Made by a program: the position numbers and the translations under genes. This document shows, one piece after another, positions 17,201-24,333 of a DNA stretch of 54,607 nt. Under the pieces are notes generated by a model that searched no databases, was not told the origin of the DNA, and was given only the letters and a program-made list of their open reading frames with translations. The stretch comes from an uncultured Verrucomicrobiota bacterium (GTDB lineage Bacteria > Verrucomicrobiota > Verrucomicrobiia > Verrucomicrobiales > Verrucomicrobiaceae), in NCBI GenBank assembly GCA_903848465.1, contig CAINGK010000126.1, positions 1 to 54,607 on the forward strand, in the 5' to 3' direction. Position 1 is the first letter of the stretch. Every line of letters begins with the position of its first letter.

Positions 17201-18487
17201 GCTCCGCAAGAGAGATGCCTTGGTTCAGCTTATTCGGCCACCGAATCTCTCGAGTTCTTCCGGCTCTGCCGTGAAGAGATGAAGATTGATGAAGGTGAAG
17301 TGGCCGGATGGATTTCGGAAAGCGTCGTGGTTTCTGACAGCGTGCGAATTGCGGCGGCTCTGCGCTTCCTTGCGTCCGATGATGATTTGGCGGTGGAGTC
17401 CGCCCGGCGCCTTGCCTCGGAAACGAGGAAGGCCCTTGTTGAGAGTTCGCCATTTTTGGAACTTCTTCAGGAGGATCAGAATCGCGTGCGAAATCGCTTT
17501 CGCGAAGCCAAAATCCGTGATGCGGATAGGGACGGTGTCGAATACACGGAAGCGGCCACCCCGTATTTGGATATAATCCAAGGCCCTGACGGTGAGCGTC
17601 TGCTAACCATTGACGAGATCGTTCAGGCCTGGGACGGGCACGAGCTCGAAGCTACGAATGAGTTCACGGTCTCTGGTGAATTCCGCGAACTGGTATTCCC
17701 GGGCGTTGCCGGTGGTGTCGATCTGGGCTCTTTGCTGAGAGATGTCGATTCCCTTGCGGGGAAGGAACACTGGTATCGGCTGCTGTGCCTCGGTTGCTCC
17801 CTGAGCGTTCCCTTGGGCGTCAGTCCGACCTCGCGAATCATTCCATTCTGGAGAAGGAGGTTGGACGCAGAATTCTGGGGTGCCACAATCCCGAAGACTT
17901 TGGCGGAGGCGGAGTCCAGCGGGTTTGACCAACGATTAGATGCTTTCTTCGAGAATGTGATCCATCAGTCGTTTCGCGACGCCAATGCAGGTGGCGAAGA
18001 TGCGGATCTTTGGAGAAGGGTGTTTTACGATTTTCGTAAAATGCACTTCTTTGTCTTTAGGAACCATCTGCCTGCAGAGTTGATGAGACTGGTGGCGTGC
18101 AGCGATGTCAATGGCACACAATTGGTTGAATTTCTCCGTTCCGGAAACGTGCCGCTCGCCATGCAAGAACCCGGGTTCGAAAGATGGACGGGGGTCATTG
18201 GACAGAGCATGTCGGCCCCCCTCTTGTTTGTCATGCGCGAGCTTCGGCGACTCGCTGTCTTGCCTGATGATCGGTTTAACAGAGCCTGCTATTACATGAA
18301 CAGCCCTGCAAGGCGTATTGCCTTCAGGCTTGGCTGGCTTGATGAAAAGGAGCGCCGGAGCTATGCCTTTGATAATCTTGTCAGCTTGAGCAACACGGTT
18401 TGCGACAACATGCGCAATGAAGCCGACAAGCTGCTTCCATTTTTGGATCTCCCGCTTCAGTGGTATGCGCTCCAGAACCCAAAATGA
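11243..18487 (+). CDS. Giant sacsin-like protein with two GHKL ATPase modules
   Basis: A 2414-aa cytosolic protein. Two histidine-kinase/Hsp90-type (GHKL) ATP-binding modules are readable. The first has the N-box ELLQNADDA (about residues 32-40), VVNDGPF and the lid motif GRFGLGMKAVFH (about 100-110). The second has FELFQNADDALAEL (from about 1453) and GKFGLGFKSVFL (about 1536). The N-box/lid pair with 'QNADDA' is the signature of sacsin-type ATPases, which are chaperone-like. The regions between and after are long and unassigned. It heads a 33.6-kb co-directional run and overlaps the next helicase gene by 4 nt. Sacsin-like ATPases beside helicases and nucleases are known in bacterial conflict loci. 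Here I infer a sensing or energy-coupling role. Confidence 0.85.
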   Translation: MAAPETHPLEHINTIIRLLDGYESGFAFVKELLQNADDAFKDAPDASRLHVQWYFGESSQFENRLLKGPALIVVNDGPFKKSDRDALMRMGMGSKASDSDRIGRFGLGMKAVFHVCEAYFFLESDGNEGLRELFCPWHPHHYKDWDIDRSSKDWSKMTKVVNATTGFDRWFAVWIPLRRLDLIEHGYAIREGEHDFPGDSNVCPDSLAKAFDHKAPRISESLVFLKRLSSVCFHDGEKGIRFVHDRANQQITPCVRYYKTDGPKNDIVAGEWQHKKSWPKVPDLSVTPPKLGPDKARWESSIAITVTPAREHEHGCIRLFWAVFLPVGNDHKPVCELKSVLFDIHIFLHGYFFLNDDRTAIFGAADGFQDANEGDEKGIKIAWNRELATSADGLLPLLIPTLTKLIEAENLGTVGVADIVEGIQRSEWFDRYRQHICQGHNFARTYGEGGWTWRSLPISKRMLVLPQRGYRYEEVERFMADLLTSWEGDFALVVNNPPRLTSAEPPARWSAEAFAWFCSKIRHDLSDASRELRNYLVQLLSDSNVPAAANPGFWDDFQIYEVEVACRLSAKSAREIRGMSDQGLLFSDGDTTLKKALHEACPGLVVWFVPGIRPPGIYAPAFDTAVVASLLLGHGTLGGVDARIALIARLLPAMPSTTKAVRYLIHGKFEHRNGDEPLYLKTHFEGEWNDIVNVALTHRGDSWCVLPDAYGGGINDNQKSQLKMRVCGADAFRELCRPAANDLALLRLEAHHDFLLNNLRPEAHLNAHADHDLLRRLKIHRHGENQYTTIVDGVWLAPEKGDIPPPALQSEWKELCRTARIVGRSDDPGIEARQKLLFKEAILDKDGIIKLACGQERPLRFAKLILHALSRGTPVKEAADALKSVAWLPVIDGAPAKVGQLLWMEGAEAAIELMMRHQPKDWPCVTRRMIAVDLANEANEKAWNTLKTFLPKGEDAITLLEQTFKSSSRLHLGIEKSVQVDRLGEVLEALEGVEDDASLAVHLVRALWTRVGHDVANAGALAERQAWAAKVAAVFSKEWSGKDAERYDTALEALRDRHGTADAITKQKVKNVFHAYLKAARKNGRWNEAYANDPDFFLLNQEGEWTSVAKLAVPIMGIARRALADADVVAALGFEGGAGVEDRLPGVAIDEAFNDQELASLLQQYGCHFSESLPGRLWGIFVALLGDSPAVRGLADQFTGRRTATIRDELCGPGGPGISPRNRVDACSYSCAVTDGETSEIAALNGEPFDAPLDMDQATFLVPQSDTDPAQWWRNRFFVDREKRGVRHHFQLCDPKAFRHSTDSQMRDRLARTIQQLLDEVFHVNGSHGSVRALIDKIAGLGQVSLGRAQQEILGTAQIHLSQLGVRPQPGSDLGTAIRCLDEATSLEAQAREEKENDMGDHNARELEARKSKDEGLQLLRSVLEQDNEVQWQLVEAMKSRIEREQYRPESVPFELFQNADDALAELGPDHSQQRVFVAEFEAIAARFAHWGRPINDPAGAEGDASRSRSRDLVKMLILHGSDKQVEDGGNLVTGKFGLGFKSVFLVTRQPLLLSKDLAFDLVGAIYPRPLNADCTARLQAWLHDQAPGQTGGTAIELPLETRVFDSRFRLLSPYLPVFAKQVREVRIIHGGVSRTYAWRPQLKHDEGPWALEVGSIDGAGSILRITARDVSWVFGMTEAGLAKLNSLPCLWITAPTQEADDLGFAVNGPFDPDPGRTKLGSGEAAELKNAALFLEASGALAEFLEWCHKLGDDLGRRLGDERIDPAGFWQSVWALFGALHTPKGDSQAKGRLTRAIWPAGCLGGYAGIVLHRRVIPNGMPGTLETLVSAETAAYQTSGFLESKQGNDFFAEAATWPEWLHMESELGATAEKMVCLSTGDALNRHLSATSVGLCPVAVPFVLNRLIGAMGRITPSLGARLGVHFSRQVFKREDDDEARYEWPLLEEDELRDCLGGFLFENQSGEWVEPDALLIPSAEGYEGLRAGLAPQERCLGSAYSATESLEFFRLCREEMKIDEGEVAGWISESVVVSDSVRIAAALRFLASDDDLAVESARRLASETRKALVESSPFLELLQEDQNRVRNRFREAKIRDADRDGVEYTEAATPYLDIIQGPDGERLLTIDEIVQAWDGHELEATNEFTVSGEFRELVFPGVAGGVDLGSLLRDVDSLAGKEHWYRLLCLGCSLSVPLGVSPTSRIIPFWRRRLDAEFWGATIPKTLAEAESSGFDQRLDAFFENVIHQSFRDANAGGEDADLWRRVFYDFRKMHFFVFRNHLPAELMRLVACSDVNGTQLVEFLRSGNVPLAMQEPGFERWTGVIGQSMSAPLLFVMRELRRLAVLPDDRFNRACYYMNSPARRIAFRLGWLDEKERRSYAFDNLVSLSNTVCDNMRNEADKLLPFLDLPLQWYALQNPK

Positions 18488-21195
18488 ACACTCCCGCCCC
18501 CATCCAACCAAATGACCGCGTCTATCAGCCCGACAAGCCTGAGCGTGGTTATGGCATTGTTCGTCTGATCGAGGAGAGCATGCTCACCGACGAACGCACC
18601 TGCCAGGTGCAGTTTGAGTGGGTGCCGCGGCTCGTCGCAGTGCCAGAGCAGGCATTACAGATTGCGACCAAGCTTGTTGGTGGGCAGGTGATCTCCGCGC
18701 ATGACTTGGGAGGCGTGGAAGAGCTTCAACGACGCTTGAGCGCAGCCCTTGTCATGGCGGAGAACAGCCAGACCGCCGCCTTCATTCGATCCTTCGCCAT
18801 GCCTCTGCCGCATCAGGCATTCCTGCTTGAGAAAGTGCTTTCCGGAAAACGTTTCGGCCATGTGGTGGCTGATGATGTGGGCATGGGCAAGACGATTGAG
18901 TCAGGACTCATCATAGCTTCCCTGAGGCAACGAAACCCACAGGCTCGCGTTCTGGTCCTGTGTCCAGCCGGGGTGGTGTTGCAGTGGCAGGACGAAATGG
19001 ACGAGCACTTCGGATTAACTTTCGACATCGCCGGACGTAACTTCAACGTGGATCGAGCATCGACGTGGGACTCTCATTCGCTGGTGCTGGCTTCGTTGGA
19101 CACCTTAAAGCAGGAGCGCTTGCGAGACACGCTAAAAGCCATTCCACCGTTTGATCTCGTCGTGTGTGATGAGGCCCATCGACTGACTGCTCGTCGCGAG
19201 TTTCTGAGCAACGATCTTTACCGCACGGTAAACTATCGTTTTGTCGAATGGCTTGCCCAGGAACACCTCGTGAGTTGGGAGAACAACAGCGATGGCAGCC
19301 CACGTTCGCCACGTATTCTTCTCATGAGTGCCACACCTCATCAGGGCGATGACTTGCGCTTTGGCTACCTGCTTCAACTTGCGCGTCCCGACCTCATTGA
19401 TGCCGAGGTTGCTGTCCAGCCTGGTGGCGCTCTCAACGATAACAAGACACTCGAAGAGTGTCTGACACGGACTGCAAAAAAGCGTGCCGTGGACTGGAAC
19501 GGCAAGCCCATGTTTCTCGGCCACGAGACGAGGACTCTTGATGTCCCTCTTTCTGTCCCTGAGAAGGCGGCCCTGAAACGTTTGGAGAGATATGTCCAGT
19601 CGGAGATGGTATTTGAAGAAACGAAGGGGGAAGCTCTCGTGCGCGCCCTGGCGATGCATACGTTTCAGAAAATTGCCGCCAGCAGTTGGGCAGCGCTCAA
19701 GGCAGCGATGGAAAAGAGGTTTGGTGGTCGTCCAAGCACAGTTTCGTTGGGAGAAGAAGCCGCCTCAATGGGGGGTGAGTTCGCGTTTGTAGGCGGCACG
19801 CCTGAGCGGCAGGCTCTCGCAGAGGTTATGGCGGCAGTGGATGCAGTGACCTCGGACAGCAAGTGGAATACATTCCAGGAACTCGTCCAGCCCGGCAATG
19901 GTTTCCGGGAACCGGGTGACCGCATCCTGATCTTTACTCAGTATCGAGTGACTCAGGCGTGGCTTGCAGAACGTCTCACTCAGGCCGGTGAGCGCGTGAT
20001 GCAAATTCACGGTGGTTTGAGCCTCGATGAGCGGCGAGACCAACGCATGGCCTTTGAGGCCGACGGCACCATCTTAATTTCCACCGAGGCCGGAAGCGAA
20101 GGTGCAAACCTGCACCGGCAGTGTCACTTAATGGTCAACTATGACCTTCCGTGGAACCCCATGCGCTTGCTTCAGCGGATTGGAAGGTTGGATCGTTACG
20201 GCCAGAAGTTCAAAGTTCGGGTGGCCAATCTGAAGGCTCCTGAAAGCTGGGATACAACCATCGCCCTCAAGATTGAAGCCAAGCTCAACGCTGTCCAAGC
20301 CAGCATGGGACTTGTCGCTGACGAGGACTACCGCACAATGATCCTCGGCAGTATCCATGAGGCCATCGACGTGCCCGAGATCATACGACAAAGCGCCTGG
20401 GGGGCAGACACAAAGGTCGTCGATACAGCTGTCGACGAGGCCGTCCAGTCGCTGCTGAAACGCAAATCTTCGCTGGATTCTTTGTTCCTTGAATCGCTGG
20501 GCATGCCTGAGCACTACGGTCGAGGCGCGCCTGCGCTGACTAGCGATGACTTCCGGCAGGCCTTTGCTTGGGCTGCTGCGGGACATGACATCGTGCTTCG
20601 CGAGACGCGTACGTCGGAAAACAAGTTCCTGAAAGGCGTTTATCATTTTACCTTGCCAACGGCGTTCCGAGGAGGCCTTCGACCGAGTCGTGAGTGCCAT
20701 CTGGTGTTCGACCGTGAAATCTTCGCCGGCGTTCGAGGTAACGTGCTTGGACGGGTGCGCGGTCAGGAGATCAAACCCAGTCTTGCCGGCTTTGGAGACA
20801 GCGTTACCGACTGGTTCTTCCGCGTCGCGTTGCAGGCCAACGGAGGCAGCGGTTGTTACACCATCAAACGCCCTCTTGATGAACAGCACGGCGAATCGTG
20901 GTGGGTCGTATTCGCGGCGCGTTGGAAGAGTGCCAAAGAATGGACAGGGCCTGACCTGATCCTCGCCTATGCGGTGAGCGATGTGGGTGCCGTGTTGCGC
21001 CCCCTGTCACCTCAGCAAATCATGATCGCGGCACGAAGTGCCAACCCCGCATCCGGTTCCGCTTCCATGGTGATTCCGGACCTGAATCCAGCTTTGAGCG
21101 CCACAAAAAGCGAGCTGCGGCAGAGACCCGACGTCCAGGCACATGCAACATCCTTGAATCTTTGGCCTCTCTGCTTGGTGAGGTTGGTCGACTGA
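18484..21195 (+). CDS. SNF2/RapA-like (DrmD-type) helicase 1
   Basis: A 903-aa superfamily-2 translocase from ATG 18484 (ATGA overlap with the sacsin-like gene). An N-terminal SH3-like segment (NDRVYQPDKPERGYGIV) precedes Walker A VGMGKT (about residue 133), Walker B VVCDEAHRL (about 229), motif III LLMSATPHQGDD, motif IV ILIFTQYRV, motif V STEAGSEGANLH and motif VI LLQRIGRLDRYGQ. This is the RapA/HepA-like SNF2 type, as in DISARM DrmD. The C-terminal 250 residues are unassigned. No nuclease motif is visible. It probably translocates on DNA and works with the second SNF2 protein and the methylase downstream. It differs clearly from the second helicase in every motif, so the two are not a recent duplication. 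Confidence 0.88.
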   Translation: MNTPAPIQPNDRVYQPDKPERGYGIVRLIEESMLTDERTCQVQFEWVPRLVAVPEQALQIATKLVGGQVISAHDLGGVEELQRRLSAALVMAENSQTAAFIRSFAMPLPHQAFLLEKVLSGKRFGHVVADDVGMGKTIESGLIIASLRQRNPQARVLVLCPAGVVLQWQDEMDEHFGLTFDIAGRNFNVDRASTWDSHSLVLASLDTLKQERLRDTLKAIPPFDLVVCDEAHRLTARREFLSNDLYRTVNYRFVEWLAQEHLVSWENNSDGSPRSPRILLMSATPHQGDDLRFGYLLQLARPDLIDAEVAVQPGGALNDNKTLEECLTRTAKKRAVDWNGKPMFLGHETRTLDVPLSVPEKAALKRLERYVQSEMVFEETKGEALVRALAMHTFQKIAASSWAALKAAMEKRFGGRPSTVSLGEEAASMGGEFAFVGGTPERQALAEVMAAVDAVTSDSKWNTFQELVQPGNGFREPGDRILIFTQYRVTQAWLAERLTQAGERVMQIHGGLSLDERRDQRMAFEADGTILISTEAGSEGANLHRQCHLMVNYDLPWNPMRLLQRIGRLDRYGQKFKVRVANLKAPESWDTTIALKIEAKLNAVQASMGLVADEDYRTMILGSIHEAIDVPEIIRQSAWGADTKVVDTAVDEAVQSLLKRKSSLDSLFLESLGMPEHYGRGAPALTSDDFRQAFAWAAAGHDIVLRETRTSENKFLKGVYHFTLPTAFRGGLRPSRECHLVFDREIFAGVRGNVLGRVRGQEIKPSLAGFGDSVTDWFFRVALQANGGSGCYTIKRPLDEQHGESWWVVFAARWKSAKEWTGPDLILAYAVSDVGAVLRPLSPQQIMIAARSANPASGSASMVIPDLNPALSATKSELRQRPDVQAHATSLNLWPLCLVRLVD

Positions 21196-21315
21196 TCCAT
21201 GCTGCCTTCCTGTTCTCTCATTCCGAACACAATACCTGCGCGACCGGCCTCACACTCCCTTTCCACCCTAATTCGAACGTCACATCTACGCCGCGAGCGA
21301 AAGTCCGAATGCTTC

Positions 21316-21344
21316 TTGTTCGAGCGAGTGCGCCTGCCTATAAG
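21316..21344 (+). promoter_or_regulatory. Candidate sigma-70-like promoter upstream of helicase 2
   Basis: TTGTTC (21316-21321) and TATAAG (21339-21344) are separated by 17 bp, ending about 58 bp before the ATG at 21403. The -10 matches consensus in 5 of 6 positions, the -35 in only 3. It lies in the only sizeable gap (207 bp) of the 33.6-kb locus, so an internal promoter here is reasonable. No gene is seen in the rest of this gap. Confidence 0.4.
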
Positions 21345-21402
21345 AGGCTTAAGTCACGTTCCATTCTCTTCTCTCTAGACCTGCAAGATTGATCTTCAAA
21401 CC

Positions 21403-24333
21403 ATGCTTCCCTACGCCCCCGGTGCCCGTGTTGTTGTTCGTGACGAGGAATGGCTCGTCCGTCGAGTCGACCCCTCGAGCGATGGTGGATACATGCTCTC
21501 GTGCGATGGGGTTTCCGAACTCGTCCGCGGCCGTTCGGCCCAGTTTTTAACGGAGTTGGAGGCGGAAATCGTTGTCCTTGATCCGGCCAAGACGGAGTTG
21601 GTGAACGACTCGAGCTCACACTTCAACAGTACCTTTCTCTACCTGGAGGCACAGCTGCGGCGCAGCACGCCGAATGACGACCGGATTCATCTTGGGCATC
21701 GTGCGGTGATGAACCTTGTGCCCTACCAGTTGGATCCTGCACTTCAGGCACTCAGGCAGCCACGGCAGCGCATTCTCATCGCCGATGCGGTCGGTTTGGG
21801 GAAGACCCTGGAGGCTGGGATTCTGACCACTGAGCTGATCCAGCGAGGCCGGGGGCAGCGCATTCTGGTCATCACGCAGAAGAGCATGCTCACCCAGTTC
21901 CAGAAGGAGTTCTGGAGCCGGTTCTCCATCCCTCTGGTCCGTCTTGACTCCGTCGGGTTGCAGCGGGTCAGAAACAACATCCCGAGCAACCACAATCCCT
22001 TCAATTACTACGACCGCACCATTATCTCGATCGATACGCTGAAGAGCAATCTGGAGTATCGCAATTACCTCGAGAACGCCTGGTGGGACATCATCATTAT
22101 CGACGAGTGCCACAACGTGGCCGCCCGTGGCCATGAGGATGGGCTGTCGCGCCGTGCCCGGCTTGCCCGTCTCTTGTCGGGCAGGTCGGACACGATGATC
22201 CTGCTATCGGCCACGCCTCATGACGGCTCTGCACGGAGCTTTGCCTCCTTGATGAGCTTGCTGGATCCCACGGCGATCAGCGATCCTGATGATTACACGC
22301 CTGAAGATTATCAGCATAAGGGGCTTGTTGTTCGTCGCTTCAAAAAGGACATTCGCGACCAGGTCAGCGAGGACTTTCAAGAGCGAATTACCGAGCAGTT
22401 AAAGCAGGAGGCCAGCCCGCAGGAGGAAGCCGCCTATGAGGCCCTACTGGCGATTCCATTTACCCAGAAAGGTCAGCACCAGGGTGGCAAGCAGCAGGAG
22501 CTGCAAAGGATCGCCATGCAAAAGGCCATCTTCTCCAGCCCTGCTGCCGCCTTGGATTCTGCAGTGCGTCGCATTCGACTCCTGGAAGCCAAAGCTGATT
22601 CATCGCCTGATGAATGCTCGGAGGTCACCGCCCTCCGGGAGTTTGCCGATGCCTTGGAGAAAATCGACACCCCTCACTTCAGCAAGTTCCAGCGTATCGT
22701 GGCGCAACTGAAGAGCGCCGAGTATTGCTGGGACCCCGCCAATACCTCAGACCGCCTCGTGATCTTCTCGGAGAGAATAGAGACACTCAACTGGCTCAAG
22801 CAGGCCCTGCCGCGTGCCCTTGGCCTCAAGGAGTCCTGCTTTGAACTCCTCCACGGACAGATGTCGGACACCGAGCAGCAAGACCTTGTGGACCGTTTCG
22901 GCCGCAAAGAAGATCCGGTCCGCGTGTTGCTCTGCTCAGACGTCGCGTCGGAGGGCTTGAACCTCCATTACTTCTGCCATCGTCTGGTTCACTTTGATCT
23001 CCCCTGGTCCCTCATGGTTTTCCAGCAGCGCAACGGTCGCGTGGATCGCTACGGACAAAAACACCAGCCACGGATCACCTACCTTTTTACCAGCACCAAC
23101 GTCGAGAAGATCAAAGGGGACTTGCGGATTCTCGAAATCCTTCAGACCAAGGACGAGCAGGCGAACAAGAACCTCGGTGACCCCGCCTGCTTCCTGGATG
23201 TTTATGATCCGGACAAAGAGGCAGCCAAAGTGGCCGACCTCATGGCTGCCGGTATCACCCCTGAAGAATTTGATCAAAAACTCGACGCTGCGGCTGCCAG
23301 CACTTCCGAACCTGAGTCTGCCGACGCCGACAACGCGGGAGAATGGTTGCTCCATCTTTTTGCCCAGGCGGAGGCGACCCCAGCCGAGGAAGCAGTCAAG
23401 CCTAGCACGGACTTCATTTCCGAGCCGCCGTCCCTCTTCGGAAGCAAAGGGGTGAGCAGCGACTACGACTTCGCCAAGACCGCTCTGCAGCAGCTCTCCA
23501 ATCCCACGCCGATTGCCGATTTCACTCCGGTCGATAGCAGCCAGACCCTCTCCTTGACCGCGCCCTTAGACCTTCAGGAACGTCTTCGAGTATCACTCCC
23601 GCTTGAGGCCCGGGACAGCGGTCACCGCTACACCCTCACGGCCAGCCGGGAGCAGATGGCCGCCGCCATTGAACTGGCGAGGCAAGCCAAGGCCGAGGAT
23701 GACACCTGGCCTGCCGTTCACTACCTCTGGCCTCAGCATCCCATTCTGGAGTGGTTGTCCGAGCGGGTGTTGACCGCCTTCGGTCGCCATCGTGCTCCCG
23801 TCATCCAATGCCAGAAAATGGACGAAGGATCGCAGGCCTTCATCCTCATGGGACTGATTCCGAACCGCAAAGGCCAGCCCCTCATGGTCGAATGGCGTGT
23901 GGCTGTTCACTCAGCCGGGCAATGGACCCTGGAGGCCTTTCCTGACTTCGTCGCCCACACCGGGATTGGTGCCGGACTGCTCCCAAACAAGGACCAAAAA
24001 CCCGATCTCTCTTCGCTACAGGCGAACCTTCCTGATGGAGTCACCGCCATGCGCAAGTTCATGGTTGATCGCCAGAAGACCTTCTCAGCCGAGATGAACC
24101 AGCGCCTCGCAGGCACCTTGGCCGAGTTGGAGAAGTTGCAGGGAAAACAGTTCGAGCAGCTCGAACTCCGACTCTTCGCCAGTCAGCAGGCCGAGCAGTT
24201 CAAGCGCACCAAGCGTGAGCAGCGCACCCAGCATATCCGCAAGGTCTTTGACGAATATCGCCAATGGGTCTTGGACACCATGACCACCGAGCCTCAACCC
24301 TTCATCCAGGTCCTCGCCGCTGTGACCAAGTGA
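21403..24333 (+). CDS. SNF2/RapA-like helicase 2 (DISARM-like)
   Basis: A 976-aa superfamily-2 translocase. A short N-terminal domain (YAPGARVVVRDEEWLVRRVD) resembles the SH3-like start of RapA and DrmD. Walker A is VGLGKTLEAG (about residue 130) and Walker B is IIIDECHN (about 233). Later motifs are LLSATPHDGSA, LVIFSERIETL, CSDVASEGLNLH and FQQRNGRVDRYGQ. The last 150 residues are Gln- and Glu-rich helices, probably a coiled coil. The stop (24331-24333) overlaps the next ATG (24333) by one nucleotide, so it is coupled to the DUF262 gene. The DECH box and FQQRNGR motif distinguish it from the first helicase (DEAH, LLQRIGR). A tandem of two different SNF2 proteins is unusual. Confidence 0.87.
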   Translation: MLPYAPGARVVVRDEEWLVRRVDPSSDGGYMLSCDGVSELVRGRSAQFLTELEAEIVVLDPAKTELVNDSSSHFNSTFLYLEAQLRRSTPNDDRIHLGHRAVMNLVPYQLDPALQALRQPRQRILIADAVGLGKTLEAGILTTELIQRGRGQRILVITQKSMLTQFQKEFWSRFSIPLVRLDSVGLQRVRNNIPSNHNPFNYYDRTIISIDTLKSNLEYRNYLENAWWDIIIIDECHNVAARGHEDGLSRRARLARLLSGRSDTMILLSATPHDGSARSFASLMSLLDPTAISDPDDYTPEDYQHKGLVVRRFKKDIRDQVSEDFQERITEQLKQEASPQEEAAYEALLAIPFTQKGQHQGGKQQELQRIAMQKAIFSSPAAALDSAVRRIRLLEAKADSSPDECSEVTALREFADALEKIDTPHFSKFQRIVAQLKSAEYCWDPANTSDRLVIFSERIETLNWLKQALPRALGLKESCFELLHGQMSDTEQQDLVDRFGRKEDPVRVLLCSDVASEGLNLHYFCHRLVHFDLPWSLMVFQQRNGRVDRYGQKHQPRITYLFTSTNVEKIKGDLRILEILQTKDEQANKNLGDPACFLDVYDPDKEAAKVADLMAAGITPEEFDQKLDAAAASTSEPESADADNAGEWLLHLFAQAEATPAEEAVKPSTDFISEPPSLFGSKGVSSDYDFAKTALQQLSNPTPIADFTPVDSSQTLSLTAPLDLQERLRVSLPLEARDSGHRYTLTASREQMAAAIELARQAKAEDDTWPAVHYLWPQHPILEWLSERVLTAFGRHRAPVIQCQKMDEGSQAFILMGLIPNRKGQPLMVEWRVAVHSAGQWTLEAFPDFVAHTGIGAGLLPNKDQKPDLSSLQANLPDGVTAMRKFMVDRQKTFSAEMNQRLAGTLAELEKLQGKQFEQLELRLFASQQAEQFKRTKREQRTQHIRKVFDEYRQWVLDTMTTEPQPFIQVLAAVTK

